NCBI GenBank assembly: GCA_905236715.1
Contig: CAJOMQ010000016.1
Location: 1 to 59,968, forward strand
Origin: an uncultured Bacilli bacterium
Lineage (GTDB): Bacteria; Bacillota_I; Bacilli_A; RFN20; CAG-826
Direction of reading: 5' to 3'
Length of the DNA: 59,968 bases
Below, piece after piece: positions 9,062 to 16,710 of the stretch (position 1 is its first letter; every line of letters starts with the position of its first letter). A program made the translations under genes and the position numbers. Below the pieces are notes generated by a model. The model had not been told where the DNA came from. It was given only the letters and a program-made list of their open reading frames with translations, and ran no database searches.

Positions 9062-10024
9062 TTAAAGGCCGAGTTCTTTCATCTTGTTGAGAATTCCAAG
9101 TCTTTCTCTTTTTGATAGTGGCATTACATAGGTGAACATTTCGTTAGAGGGAGTAATCTCGTATAGATTGCCTAGTAAATAGAAATAGAGGTAATTGAAT
9201 TGTCTTTTACTAGGCACGAATTGCTTTTTAATTTCTAAAATATCAAGCAACAACTGTTTATCATTGCCTTCAGTTTCATAATGAGAAGAAAACACAAAAC
9301 AAAAATATATGGATGATTCTGTTTTTCTTAAATACTTACTAGCAAGGCCGTCAGAATTTTTATAACGTTCAATTATTCTATCTTTACTGTCTGCAAAAAT
9401 GACGTCACTTTTGATACCTATAGAGTATGAATCATCAACAAAATCATAATTGTTAGCATCCAACGTGTAGTTCAAATTATTGAATTTTTGATTTTTTGTT
9501 AATTTATAAATCATCCTTGCCACTAAAAAGGAATAATAAACAGGATCGGTATATCTTTGCTGTGATTCGTCATTATTCTTATCTTCGGTTTTTCGATGAT
9601 TGTTCCTTGATATGTTATAAAGACGTTTGCATCTTTCAATTGCTTGGTCTTCATCTAATTGGTGAAGTGTGTAAAAGTTTTTCAGCCCCTCGGAAGGATT
9701 TAAAAATCTCATTATTGTTTTTGATGATTCTCCTGTTGAAAAATGCCATTTTGAATAAAAATATCCTAGCCACTCAACAGCATCTCTATTGATGGTTTGC
9801 ATCTCAACTTTATCGATGGAATTATTTGCTATTATTTCTTCTAAAATCCTTGATGGCGGTTGATTGTGCCAACTTGTATATGGTTTATCCATTTCTTTTC
9901 TTACATTACTTTTCATGTAGCAAGAAATAAATTTGATTATTTGATAATTAGAATCAAACGCTAAAAGGAAAATATCTTTTTGTAAATTATTTATATAATT
10001 CTCAAAATAAGGGTTTCTTTCCAT
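9062..10024 (-). CDS. Partner protein of the HTH-DUF3990 gene, unknown function
   Basis: 320 aa, not assigned to a family. Residues 85-132 (starting WLGYFYSKWHFSTGESS and ending HQLDEDQAIERC) form a compact aromatic-rich block of a kind I associate with proteins encoded beside DUF3990 ADP-ribosyltransferase-like genes; this is memory, not a search. Residues 155-290 look like a mixed alpha/beta domain with conserved-looking Asp/Lys positions. The start overlaps the upstream gene by 23 bases, so expression is coupled. Rich in Asn, Tyr and Phe, and AT-richer in codon choice than the flanking genes, consistent with transfer. An antitoxin or immunity role for the upstream enzyme is the natural hypothesis. 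No membrane segments or signal peptide. Confidence 0.6.
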   Translation of the reverse strand: MERNPYFENYINNLQKDIFLLAFDSNYQIIKFISCYMKSNVRKEMDKPYTSWHNQPPSRILEEIIANNSIDKVEMQTINRDAVEWLGYFYSKWHFSTGESSKTIMRFLNPSEGLKNFYTLHQLDEDQAIERCKRLYNISRNNHRKTEDKNNDESQQRYTDPVYYSFLVARMIYKLTKNQKFNNLNYTLDANNYDFVDDSYSIGIKSDVIFADSKDRIIERYKNSDGLASKYLRKTESSIYFCFVFSSHYETEGNDKQLLLDILEIKKQFVPSKRQFNYLYFYLLGNLYEITPSNEMFTYVMPLSKRERLGILNKMKELGL

Positions 10025-10880
10025 ACTCTTTTAATAACTCCGAAAATTTCTTCCCGTTGTCACTTTGTCTATTAATTGCTTCAGCGTGTTTAGAGGCGTT
10101 TTGTACTGCTTCAAAAGCATATTCTCTTATTAGATTTCTTAATCCATCATCTTGGCAGCTATAAACAACTTCGCATTTTAAGTTATCGCAAGCTTTCTTT
10201 GTTTTTAGACAATATTGATCGCCTATATTTAATTGAGTCAAGCATTTAATGAGCTGCCCATATGAAATTCTATTGTTAAAGAAATTGTCCATTGAAATTG
10301 CCATCTTATCATCGGCAATAGGACCTAATATAACATCATAATCTTGGCTGATTACTTTTCTTATCTGCCTTAATATATTAGCATTTTCGGGAGTATCGGG
10401 AATTTTTTTGCGGTTGTATGCCACAAAGAAAACCCATCTAATGTCCCTAAGTTCTAAACACTTCAATCCGTCTAAAGAGAAAGAAAATTTATAAACCCTA
10501 TCTTTTCCTTCGTCTTCCGCGGCTACGAAAGTGGATGATTGTTTAAATGTTGTTCCCAAATAAAAGCCATATCCGAAATCCAATGTTTTTCCCATGTTTC
10601 TTTCCGGGTCTATCTCCCCTTCAATACCTTGCCTTGAGCCGTGATAAAAACCAATGGGAAAATAATTAAATATATAGTCGTAGATATCTTTATATTCAAT
10701 ATTTGAAAGGGAATTTTTTAAAGACAAGATTTTGTCATAACTAGGAAGAGATTTTTTACTTAAATATAAAGAAATAGATCCCTCCGAACAATTCATGTAA
10801 TTTGCTAATGTAGCATTAGATAACTGTTCAGTATCTTTGATATGTTGTAAAAATATTGGGAATAATAATTTCTGTTCCAT
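10002..10880 (-). CDS. HTH protein fused to a DUF3990 ADP-ribosyltransferase-like domain
   Basis: 292 aa. Residues ~15-58 form a helix-turn-helix (SNATLANYMNCSEGSISLYL is the helix pair). Residues ~76-235 match DUF3990: FYHGSR at 78-83, LDFGYGFYLGT at 100-110, YDVILGPIADDKM at 181-193 and a Gln-Tyr/Lys-Thr block near 222-229. DUF3990 has an ADP-ribosyltransferase-like fold and occurs in toxin-type operons. This is the only gene in the window that ends in TGA; if read through, TAA follows five codons later. There is no close Shine-Dalgarno: a TATGAT -10 sits 8 bases before ATG, so the message may be leaderless. Exact 33-bp repeats lie immediately upstream. The HTH suggests autoregulation. Target unknown. 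Confidence 0.72.
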   Translation of the reverse strand: MEQKLLFPIFLQHIKDTEQLSNATLANYMNCSEGSISLYLSKKSLPSYDKILSLKNSLSNIEYKDIYDYIFNYFPIGFYHGSRQGIEGEIDPERNMGKTLDFGYGFYLGTTFKQSSTFVAAEDEGKDRVYKFSFSLDGLKCLELRDIRWVFFVAYNRKKIPDTPENANILRQIRKVISQDYDVILGPIADDKMAISMDNFFNNRISYGQLIKCLTQLNIGDQYCLKTKKACDNLKCEVVYSCQDDGLRNLIREYAFEAVQNASKHAEAINRQSDNGKKFSELLKEYGKKPLF

Positions 10881-10885
10881 ATATA

Positions 10886-10918
10886 AATATCATAATCCTT
10901 TTTCGTGAAAATTAAAGT
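10886..10918. repeat. 33-bp direct repeat, copy 1 (promoter-proximal)
   Basis: Identical over 33 bases to 10976-11008, offset exactly 90 bp. On the minus strand it contains TATGAT (10894-10889), placed 8 bases before the ATG of the HTH-DUF3990 gene, so the repeat overlaps the likely promoter. Probable operator of the HTH protein. Confidence 0.9.
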
Positions 10919-10975
10919 CATTTATGCCTTATTTTGGGCAAAATATGAACTTAAAAATTCTTTTAAACAAAGTTT

Positions 10976-11008
10976 AATATCATAATCCTTTTTCGTGAAA
11001 ATTAAAGT
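10976..11008. repeat. 33-bp direct repeat, copy 2 (upstream)
   Basis: Second exact copy of the repeat at 10886-10918. The sequences diverge immediately outside the 33 bases, so only the unit itself is conserved, as expected for a protein binding site or a duplicated promoter rather than a recent large duplication. Confidence 0.9.
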
Positions 11009-11035
11009 TATATAAAAAATGCATCACAAAATGCT

Positions 11036-11068
11036 TTAAAGTGCAATCTTAAAGTGCAACTTGCACTT
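11036..11068. repeat. Three AAGTGCAA half-sites: one direct pair and one perfect palindrome
   Basis: TTAAAGTGCAA occurs at 11036-11046 and 11049-11059 (13-bp step). The second copy forms a perfect 17-base palindrome with TTGCACTT (11052-11068, central C). This looks like an operator array for a dimeric regulator, lying between the tRNA-Ala terminator and the 33-bp repeats. Confidence 0.75.
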
Positions 11069-11084
11069 AAAAAGAATCAAGACA

Positions 11085-11110
11085 CAAGAAAAGACCTCCG
11101 AAGAGGCCTA
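11085..11110 (-). terminator. Terminator downstream of tRNA-Ala
   Basis: On the minus strand AGGCCTC-TTCG-GAGGTCT forms a 7-pair stem with a TTCG tetraloop, followed by TTTTC. Confidence 0.8.
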
Positions 11111-11131
11111 ATCTATGCTGGATAAGTCATT

Positions 11132-11163
11132 TTGTCCAATTTTGAATAAGTGACTTTGGACAA
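11132..11163. repeat. Inverted repeat TTGTCCA...TGGACAA
   Basis: Seven-base perfect arms (11132-11138 and 11157-11163) around an 18-base spacer, in the gap between tRNA-Ala and its terminator. Function unknown; it could extend the tRNA 3' trailer structure or be an insertion-element relic. Confidence 0.45.
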
Positions 11164-11181
11164 CGACAGTACTATTTAACT

Positions 11182-11257
11182 TGGTGGACCAAACGAGATT
11201 CGAACTCGCCACCTCACCCGTGCGAGGGGTGCGCTCTGCCAAATGAGCTACTGGCCC
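11182..11257 (-). tRNA. tRNA-Ala (anticodon CGC)
   Basis: 76 bases including an encoded CCA. The acceptor stem GGGCCAG pairs with the 3' strand and includes a G3-T70 wobble, the alanine identity element. D arm GCTC/GAGC; anticodon stem CACCC/GGGTG around loop CTCGCAC, giving anticodon CGC for codon GCG; T loop TTCGAAT. The gene stands alone. Its promoter (TTGAAA, 17 bases, TATCAT) lies at 11267-11295. Confidence 0.93.
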
Positions 11258-11266
11258 GTGGTTAAT

Positions 11267-11295
11267 ATGATAATTAAATTAACTTTGTTTTTCAA
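11267..11295 (-). promoter_or_regulatory. Promoter of tRNA-Ala
   Basis: Minus-strand -35 TTGAAA (11295-11290), 17-base spacer, -10 TATCAT (11272-11267). The tRNA begins 9 bases after the -10, leaving a very short 5' leader. Confidence 0.65.
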
Positions 11296-11302
11296 TTAAT
11301 AC

Positions 11303-12205
11303 CTATTTGATAATGGCAATTTTGTGATAGAGTCTCACCAGTTCATCAATAATGTTTCGATTGGGATAATTTTTTAAAAACGCTAAGTTTATTTCGGTCA
11401 CCATGTTCATATTTTCAATTGGCAACGCCACTAAACTCTTTTCTTTTAATTCCGTTAAAACAACACTTTTAGGGAGAATAGACATACCAATGTTCTTTTT
11501 CACTAATTCTTTAATAGCAGCGGTATTATCCATTTCTAAGATGACATTAAAATCATCTAATGACATATTGTTTGCTTCTAGTTGAGCAGCGAATAAATTT
11601 CTTGTGGCAGAAGTAGCAGTTCTTAAAATTAATCTCTCTTTTCTAATTTGATCAATATTTAAAACTTCTTTCTTACATAATGGATTATCTTTTGACATAA
11701 CCGCGACTAATGAATCGGTATCTAATAAAACATTAGAAAATCTATCATCAGATATTTTTCCTTCCACAACTGCAAGGTCAATTTCATAAGCGGATAATTT
11801 ATCATAAAGATTTCTAATAGAATCAGAAATAATTTTTATAGTCATTCCTGGGTTATGTTTGGTCAAAGTTGCCAATACTTCTGGAACTAAATTTCCTTCC
11901 GATGAGTGGGTGATTCCGATTGTTAAACTGGTTGTATGTTTTTTCTCATCATCAATTTTAATGGCTAATTCTTTACTGATAGAAACCATTTGTCTGGCAT
12001 ATCTCACTAAGATTTCTCCTAAAGGAGTGAGAGTAATATTGTTTCCGGTTCTGTTAAATATACGAATGTCAAATTCTTTTTCTAGTGCAGAGATGTGTTG
12101 ACTTACCGCTGGTTGGGTTAAATTTAAAACACGTGCCGCGGCACTATAATTTTTGGTTTCGGAGACCACAATTAATGTTTCTAATTTTGGATCAATAACG
12201 CTCAT
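11303..12205 (-). CDS. LysR-family transcriptional regulator
   Basis: Standard LysR layout at ~300 aa. The N-terminal winged HTH is KLETLIVVSETKNYSAAARV then LNLTQPAVSQHISALEKEF, and a periplasmic-binding-like effector domain follows from about residue 90. An upstream TTG at 12214 is in frame, but ATG 12205 gives the usual length. TATAAT (12219-12214) lies 8 bases before that ATG with no Shine-Dalgarno, so it may be leaderless; a second TATAAT at 12232-12227 would give a ~14-base leader. It is divergent from a MATE exporter gene, the usual arrangement for a LysR regulator controlling its neighbour. Effector unknown. Confidence 0.9.
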   Translation of the reverse strand: MSVIDPKLETLIVVSETKNYSAAARVLNLTQPAVSQHISALEKEFDIRIFNRTGNNITLTPLGEILVRYARQMVSISKELAIKIDDEKKHTTSLTIGITHSSEGNLVPEVLATLTKHNPGMTIKIISDSIRNLYDKLSAYEIDLAVVEGKISDDRFSNVLLDTDSLVAVMSKDNPLCKKEVLNIDQIRKERLILRTATSATRNLFAAQLEANNMSLDDFNVILEMDNTAAIKELVKKNIGMSILPKSVVLTELKEKSLVALPIENMNMVTEINLAFLKNYPNRNIIDELVRLYHKIAIIK

Positions 12206-12213
12206 ACATCTCA

Positions 12214-12232
12214 ATTATAATGAAAAATTATA
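12214..12232 (-). promoter_or_regulatory. Two TATAAT boxes before the LysR gene
   Basis: Minus-strand TATAAT at 12219-12214 and at 12232-12227. The nearer one is 8 bases from ATG 12205, a leaderless geometry. -35 matches are weak for both. Confidence 0.5.
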
Positions 12233-12294
12233 GGAATAAAAGAAAATATTAGTATTAGTTATATTCACATTTTGTTAATATCTTATCACTGTGC

Positions 12295-12326
12295 AAGGCA
12301 CCATTTTGTTAAACAAAAAGTGCCTC
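12295..12326 (+). promoter_or_regulatory. Long hairpin just upstream of the MATE exporter gene
   Basis: AGGCAC...GTGCCT arms continue inward through TTTTGTT/AACAAAA to a tiny loop, about 13 pairs with one bulge. It ends 12 bases before the ATG and no Shine-Dalgarno lies between. It has no T-tract in the plus direction, so it looks like an operator or a 5' leader structure rather than a terminator. Confidence 0.55.
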
Positions 12327-12338
12327 ACGTAAATAATT

Positions 12339-13799
12339 ATGGATGACGCAAAAAGAACTGATTTATTTGAAAATAAACCAATACTGCTCGCGGTATTGTC
12401 TTTAGCGTTGCCCTCCATCATCGGGCAAATTATTTTAGTCATCTATAATATGGCGGACACCCTTTTCGTGGGTCTAACGGAAAATTATATTTTGATTAAC
12501 GCGGTAACAATTTGTATGCCTGCGTATATGATTTTGACCGCGATTAGTAATTTATTTGGTGTTGGTGGTTCTTCCGTTATTGCTCGTTCCTTGGGAAAAG
12601 GTAATGAAAAACGCGCTAGACGTGCATCTTCTTTTGCCTTTTGGGGATGTTTAGTTGTTTCAATTATTTATTGTGCAATTATTGCTATCTTTGCGGAACA
12701 AATTGCTGACATTTTAGGCGCTAATGGGGATAGTGAAACTATCAAGCATGCCGCCTATTATTTAAGAATAGCGGTGGCTATCTGTGGTGTGCCAACCGCT
12801 ATTAATACTTTGTTTTCCCATTTAATTAGATCACAAGGTCTAAGCTTCCATGCAAGTTTCGGTATTGCATTAGGTGGAATTCTTAATGTGGCCTTAGATC
12901 CATTATTTATTTTTGTTATATGTGGAAAAGACAATGCCGCTGTTGGTGCGGCTCTGGCAACCGGGTTATCCAATGTCATCGCTTTGCTTTACTATGTGTT
13001 TGTCTTTATCTTTTTGAAAAAGAAACTTATTGTTGATATTTCCTTCACTAAAAAGATGTTTAAAGATGGGCTTATTCGCGAAGTGATGTTAATTGGATTA
13101 CCGGCTTGCCTTATGACTTTATTTGAAAATATTTCTTATGCGATTTTAGGTAACCAAATGGGTCGTCTTTCTGCGGAAGCTTTAACGGGTGTTGAAGTAG
13201 CAAAGAAAGTTAATATGTTTGCCCATAACGCGGTGAGAGGTATGGCTCAAGGTGTCTTACCATTAATCGGTTATAACAAATCCAGTGGCAACCGCCGCCG
13301 CATGAGAAAAATTGTTTATACTTCTGGTTTAATTTCTTTAGGTATTGCTTTAGTTGCCGCTGCTATTAATATGATTCCATTTACTGGAAAAGCTTTAATT
13401 AGCCTATTTTTGCACGGGGATGTGGAAAATTTGGCAGTCAGACAAAATTATGCTTATTGGTTCTTATTCATTCTTTCTATTGGCGCCCCATTCTCCGCAA
13501 TTGCTTATACTGTCATTTCCTTTTTCCAAGCCGTTGGTAAAGCCTGGAGAAGTCTCATATTGGCGTTATTAAGAAAAGGTATTTTAGATATACCATTGAT
13601 GTTTATTTTACAAGCTATTGCTACGACTGATTTCAAACCTTATTCTATTGCCTTAGCAACACCTGTTGCCGACGCTATTTGTTGCATCGTGGCGTTGTTA
13701 TTATTCTTTATTTACATCAAATACCACGGTCACAACAGACCAGAAGCGAGTGTTAAAAAAGTTGAACGCAATAACACCGCGCCACAATTATCTGAATAA
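12339..13799 (+). CDS. MATE-family multidrug/cation exporter
   Basis: 486 aa with twelve predicted membrane helices in two six-helix halves, as in NorM/DinF-type MATE proteins. The N-terminal block (ILAVLSLALPSIIGQIILVIYNMADTLFVG; helix 1 with its Asn/Asp) is characteristic, and related segments recur in the second half near residue 250. It would export drugs or cationic metabolites using a Na+ or H+ gradient. Divergent from a LysR gene with ~130 bases between. A hairpin sits directly upstream and no ribosome site is obvious. It ends convergently with the nucleoside hydrolase gene at a shared terminator. Substrate not predictable. Confidence 0.9.
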   Translation: MDDAKRTDLFENKPILLAVLSLALPSIIGQIILVIYNMADTLFVGLTENYILINAVTICMPAYMILTAISNLFGVGGSSVIARSLGKGNEKRARRASSFAFWGCLVVSIIYCAIIAIFAEQIADILGANGDSETIKHAAYYLRIAVAICGVPTAINTLFSHLIRSQGLSFHASFGIALGGILNVALDPLFIFVICGKDNAAVGAALATGLSNVIALLYYVFVFIFLKKKLIVDISFTKKMFKDGLIREVMLIGLPACLMTLFENISYAILGNQMGRLSAEALTGVEVAKKVNMFAHNAVRGMAQGVLPLIGYNKSSGNRRRMRKIVYTSGLISLGIALVAAAINMIPFTGKALISLFLHGDVENLAVRQNYAYWFLFILSIGAPFSAIAYTVISFFQAVGKAWRSLILALLRKGILDIPLMFILQAIATTDFKPYSIALATPVADAICCIVALLLFFIYIKYHGHNRPEASVKKVERNNTAPQLSE

Positions 13800-13804
13800 T
13801 ATAG

Positions 13805-13826
13805 AAATGGGTTTATCCCGTTTTTA
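13805..13826. terminator. Terminator between convergent MATE and nucleoside hydrolase genes
   Basis: AAATGGG / CCCGTTT stem with a 5-base loop and a T-tract. It overlaps the hydrolase stop codon complement at 13824. Confidence 0.7.
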
Positions 13827-14756
13827 TTTACTAAAAGTTCTTATTGCCGATTCTACAATATCCCAATATTTATCAACATCAATGTGCATGGCTACATAGA
13901 CATTCTTTTCTTGTTTTAAATAATCAAAGACATCGCAGTTGGTGCGACCATAACTAGGGCCATGATTAATATCAATAGTGACATTCATCTTGGTAAATTT
14001 CACTACTGATTCATCAATCAATGAAACAATTGTCACAGGATCGTGTAGTGGAGCAGCGGGAATTTGAAATGTTTTTCTTTGATTTTCATTAAAAACACGC
14101 ATCAATTGCACGAACATATCACTAACTTCATTATTGATTTTTGCCATGCGGTTGATGATTCCATCATAAACCAATACTTTTCTCGTGATGTTTAATCCAC
14201 ACATATAAATTTCTACACCAGAATTAAAAACAATATATGCCGCTTCGGCATCACACATAATATTGAATTCCGCCGCAGGAGAAGTATTGCCATTATCGGT
14301 GGAGCCACCCATGACAACAACTTTCTTGATTCTTTGGCATATTCTTGGCTCTAATTTCATTGCTAAAGCTAAATTAGTCAATGGGCCAGTTGTGACCATA
14401 ATGACATCATCATTAGCCATAATTAAATCAATCATTAGTTGGGCAGCGTGTCTTTTATCAAAATCTTGTGGATAATTTGGAAATGCAAAACCATCTAATC
14501 CAGATTCGCCATGGACTTGTTCACAAATAATTCTATCTCTCACTAATGGTTCCGCTGAACCGATAGCGATAGGAACATTAGACTTCACAAAACGTGCGAC
14601 ATTTAACGCGTTTTTTGCGGTCTTTTCAATTGTTTGATTACCCGCGGCAACAGTAATACCTAATAATTCGATTTTTGGAGAGGCCACCGCTAAAAGGATG
14701 GCAACGGCATCATCATGTCCTGGATCACAATCCAATATTATTTTTTGCTTATTCAT
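13824..14756 (-). CDS. Inosine-uridine preferring nucleoside hydrolase family protein
   Basis: 310 aa. Hydrolyses the N-glycosidic bond of ribonucleosides to base plus ribose. The Ca-binding DCDPGHDDA motif is at residues 9-17. The AEFNIMCDAEAA block holds the Asn/Glu that contact ribose, and HDPVT near 240 supplies the last metal-binding Asp with a His. The gene overlaps the upstream membrane-protein gene by 8 bases, so the pair is an operon. Purine versus pyrimidine preference cannot be told from sequence. Confidence 0.92.
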   Translation of the reverse strand: MNKQKIILDCDPGHDDAVAILLAVASPKIELLGITVAAGNQTIEKTAKNALNVARFVKSNVPIAIGSAEPLVRDRIICEQVHGESGLDGFAFPNYPQDFDKRHAAQLMIDLIMANDDVIMVTTGPLTNLALAMKLEPRICQRIKKVVVMGGSTDNGNTSPAAEFNIMCDAEAAYIVFNSGVEIYMCGLNITRKVLVYDGIINRMAKINNEVSDMFVQLMRVFNENQRKTFQIPAAPLHDPVTIVSLIDESVVKFTKMNVTIDINHGPSYGRTNCDVFDYLKQEKNVYVAMHIDVDKYWDIVESAIRTFSK

Positions 14757-15294
14757 TTGTGGCTTTATTCTTTTTGTGGTTATGTATCAGTTCGACGATG
14801 ACTAACGCTCCCGTTAAGATAAAGGTAATACCCATAAATAATAAGTGGAGTAATATGCCTTCTTCTTTATGGATGCAAAGCAATGTGCCAAAGACTATTT
14901 CACCAAGGGATATAAATACTGATACCCACATCAAACCATTGTCTGGTACTTCTCGTAAATCAGTGCTTAATTCGATACCGCCATTGATAATTTCATAGAT
15001 ACCCCAAATTAGACATACCAAAGTAATATCATCAGTAAAGATGAAGATAAATCCCATCGCGATACTGATTAAAGAAAATGATAAATCGATATTATGAACA
15101 TCAAAGAAATGTCTATTGACCATGAATTTATATAAACGACAAAATGAGCCAGCAATTAATAAACTTCCTAACAATATTGGCATATATTCTTCTTGATGTT
15201 TGATGCCAAGAATAATAACGACAATTCCCGCCGCCAAATAAAAAGCGGGAACCAATAGTTCAAAAATGAAATTGATATTTTTTCTTGTTTTCAT
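14749..15294 (-). CDS. Small six-helix membrane protein (DUF308-like)
   Basis: 181 aa with about six hydrophobic helices arranged as paired hairpins and short polar loops, ending in a basic cytoplasmic tail. The pattern of glycine-containing helices (ISIAMGFIFIF, IWGIYEIINGG) resembles the HdeD/DUF308 family, whose role is poorly known. It is co-transcribed with the nucleoside hydrolase by an 8-base overlap. It might be a membrane stress protein or a transport helper for nucleosides; only membrane location is well supported. Confidence 0.55.
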   Translation of the reverse strand: MKTRKNINFIFELLVPAFYLAAGIVVIILGIKHQEEYMPILLGSLLIAGSFCRLYKFMVNRHFFDVHNIDLSFSLISIAMGFIFIFTDDITLVCLIWGIYEIINGGIELSTDLREVPDNGLMWVSVFISLGEIVFGTLLCIHKEEGILLHLLFMGITFILTGALVIVELIHNHKKNKATNE

Positions 15295-15340
15295 AATTAA
15301 AGATTAATGAAAATTCGTCTTTTTCTCAATAAAAAAAACT

Positions 15341-15346
15341 TATAAT
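15341..15346 (+). promoter_or_regulatory. TATAAT box of the DUF3810 gene
   Basis: Perfect -10 hexamer 14 bases before ATG 15361, predicting a leader of only ~8 bases without a Shine-Dalgarno. Lies in the 66-base divergent gap. Confidence 0.5.
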
Positions 15347-15360
15347 ATTTCCATAACGTT

Positions 15361-16512
15361 ATGAAAAGATTTTATAAACAACACAAATTGTTCATTTGGC
15401 AAGTAATCGTATGCGTTATTTTGATTGCGTTGATTATTGTTTTTTCTCTTTTGAAAACCAATCAAGAAATTTGTGATAAATGGAATCAAAGTTTTGGTCA
15501 ATTTCACCAAACCGTTTTTGGATACCTCAATAGCAGCTTGCCATTTTCATTAACAGAATTAATTATGCTTGGTGTCATAGCAGGTTCTATCACTTTGCTA
15601 GTGCTTGCGATTATCAATTTCACCAAAAAGAATGTTTGGGCGGGTGTTGGAAAGCTATTAACAATAAGCATTACAATCTTATCGATAATAACCGCTTTTG
15701 ATGCCACATTTGAAATGGCGTATAACCGTTCCCCAATAGATTTACCGCTTTATGAAAAAGATGTACCACAAGAAAAATATTATGAAATAGTGGATTATTT
15801 TGTGGATGATTTGAATTCTTGTATTGCACAATTGGAATTCCAAGAAAATGGTGATGTCAAAAATCCCTATACTTATAAGGAATTAAATAAGTTATTAAAA
15901 GAAGAATACGACAAATTAAACGCTGATTATTTGTTTTCATATACACCAGTTGTGAAACCAATGGCGACATCTTCCATTTATTCCTCTTTTGGTATTACTG
16001 GTTGGTATTTTGCTCCCACTGGTGAAGCGGTAGTTAATTATCAAGCCACCGATGCGGAAAAAGGTATGTGCTTTGCCCATGAAATGGCACACGCTAAAGG
16101 TGTGGCTACCGAAGAAGGAGCCCAAATGGTGGCGTCCTTAGTGTGCCTACAATCAGAAAACCCATATTTAAGATATTCGGGTTACATTAATGTTTTTCCT
16201 AGTATTTTAGCGATGGCCAATTATTCAAATAATAAAGATGATTACAAAACGTTATATTACAAAACGGATGCGAAAATCTTTGCTAACTACACTTATTTGA
16301 ATAAATATTGGGATCAAATAGCGGTGATGTCTAAACTCGGTAACATGATTAATGATTGGTATTTAAAATTATCAGGAGAAAAAGAAGGAACCTCTTCCTA
16401 TAGTGATAGTGAAACCGAAATTGATGATTCCGGTAAAGTGATATATTTATCCCGTTATCAAAGGCTTGCGGTGCAATTATTTGCCAATCAATTTCCTAGC
16501 GCTTTGGATTAA
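15361..16512 (+). CDS. DUF3810-family membrane-anchored HExxH protein
   Basis: 383 aa. Three N-terminal hydrophobic helices (about 11-32, 60-83, 94-116) precede a large domain that carries a zinc-protease signature, HEMAH (His240-Glu241-His244), followed by a downstream Glu-rich stretch (ATEEGAQ) that could supply the third ligand. This is the DUF3810 architecture, a putative membrane metallopeptidase. The catalytic domain is probably outside the cell or facing the membrane. Near-leaderless start, no Shine-Dalgarno. Alone on its transcript unless it reads on into the rubredoxin gene 33 bases downstream. Substrate unknown. Confidence 0.75.
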   Translation: MKRFYKQHKLFIWQVIVCVILIALIIVFSLLKTNQEICDKWNQSFGQFHQTVFGYLNSSLPFSLTELIMLGVIAGSITLLVLAIINFTKKNVWAGVGKLLTISITILSIITAFDATFEMAYNRSPIDLPLYEKDVPQEKYYEIVDYFVDDLNSCIAQLEFQENGDVKNPYTYKELNKLLKEEYDKLNADYLFSYTPVVKPMATSSIYSSFGITGWYFAPTGEAVVNYQATDAEKGMCFAHEMAHAKGVATEEGAQMVASLVCLQSENPYLRYSGYINVFPSILAMANYSNNKDDYKTLYYKTDAKIFANYTYLNKYWDQIAVMSKLGNMINDWYLKLSGEKEGTSSYSDSETEIDDSGKVIYLSRYQRLAVQLFANQFPSALD

Positions 16513-16545
16513 TTTTTTGTTTTAATATAAGTGAGGAGAAAAAAC

Positions 16546-16686
16546 ATGGAAGAAAAGAAAGTTTACAAATTTGTTTGCACCGTCTGTGGTCACGTCGTGG
16601 AATTTGATCAACCGGAATTACCAGATGATTTCATTTGCCCTGTCTGTGGTGTTGGTAAAGAATATTTCGTGCCAAAAGAAGACTAA
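16546..16686 (+). CDS. Rubredoxin
   Basis: 46 aa, with a GTGAGGAG ribosome site 6-9 bases upstream. Two CxxCG knuckles, CTVCGH (11-16) and CPVCGV (31-36), with an acidic stretch and the DxFICP bridge between them, give the rubredoxin Fe(Cys)4 site. It is slightly shorter than the usual ~52 residues because the last loop is trimmed. Rubredoxin shuttles single electrons, often to oxygen- or peroxide-detoxifying enzymes in anaerobes. It sits 24 bases before a DUF362 gene; a functional link is possible but not shown. Confidence 0.88.
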   Translation: MEEKKVYKFVCTVCGHVVEFDQPELPDDFICPVCGVGKEYFVPKED

Positions 16687-16710
16687 TTTTGAAAGAAATT
16701 AAACATAGAT

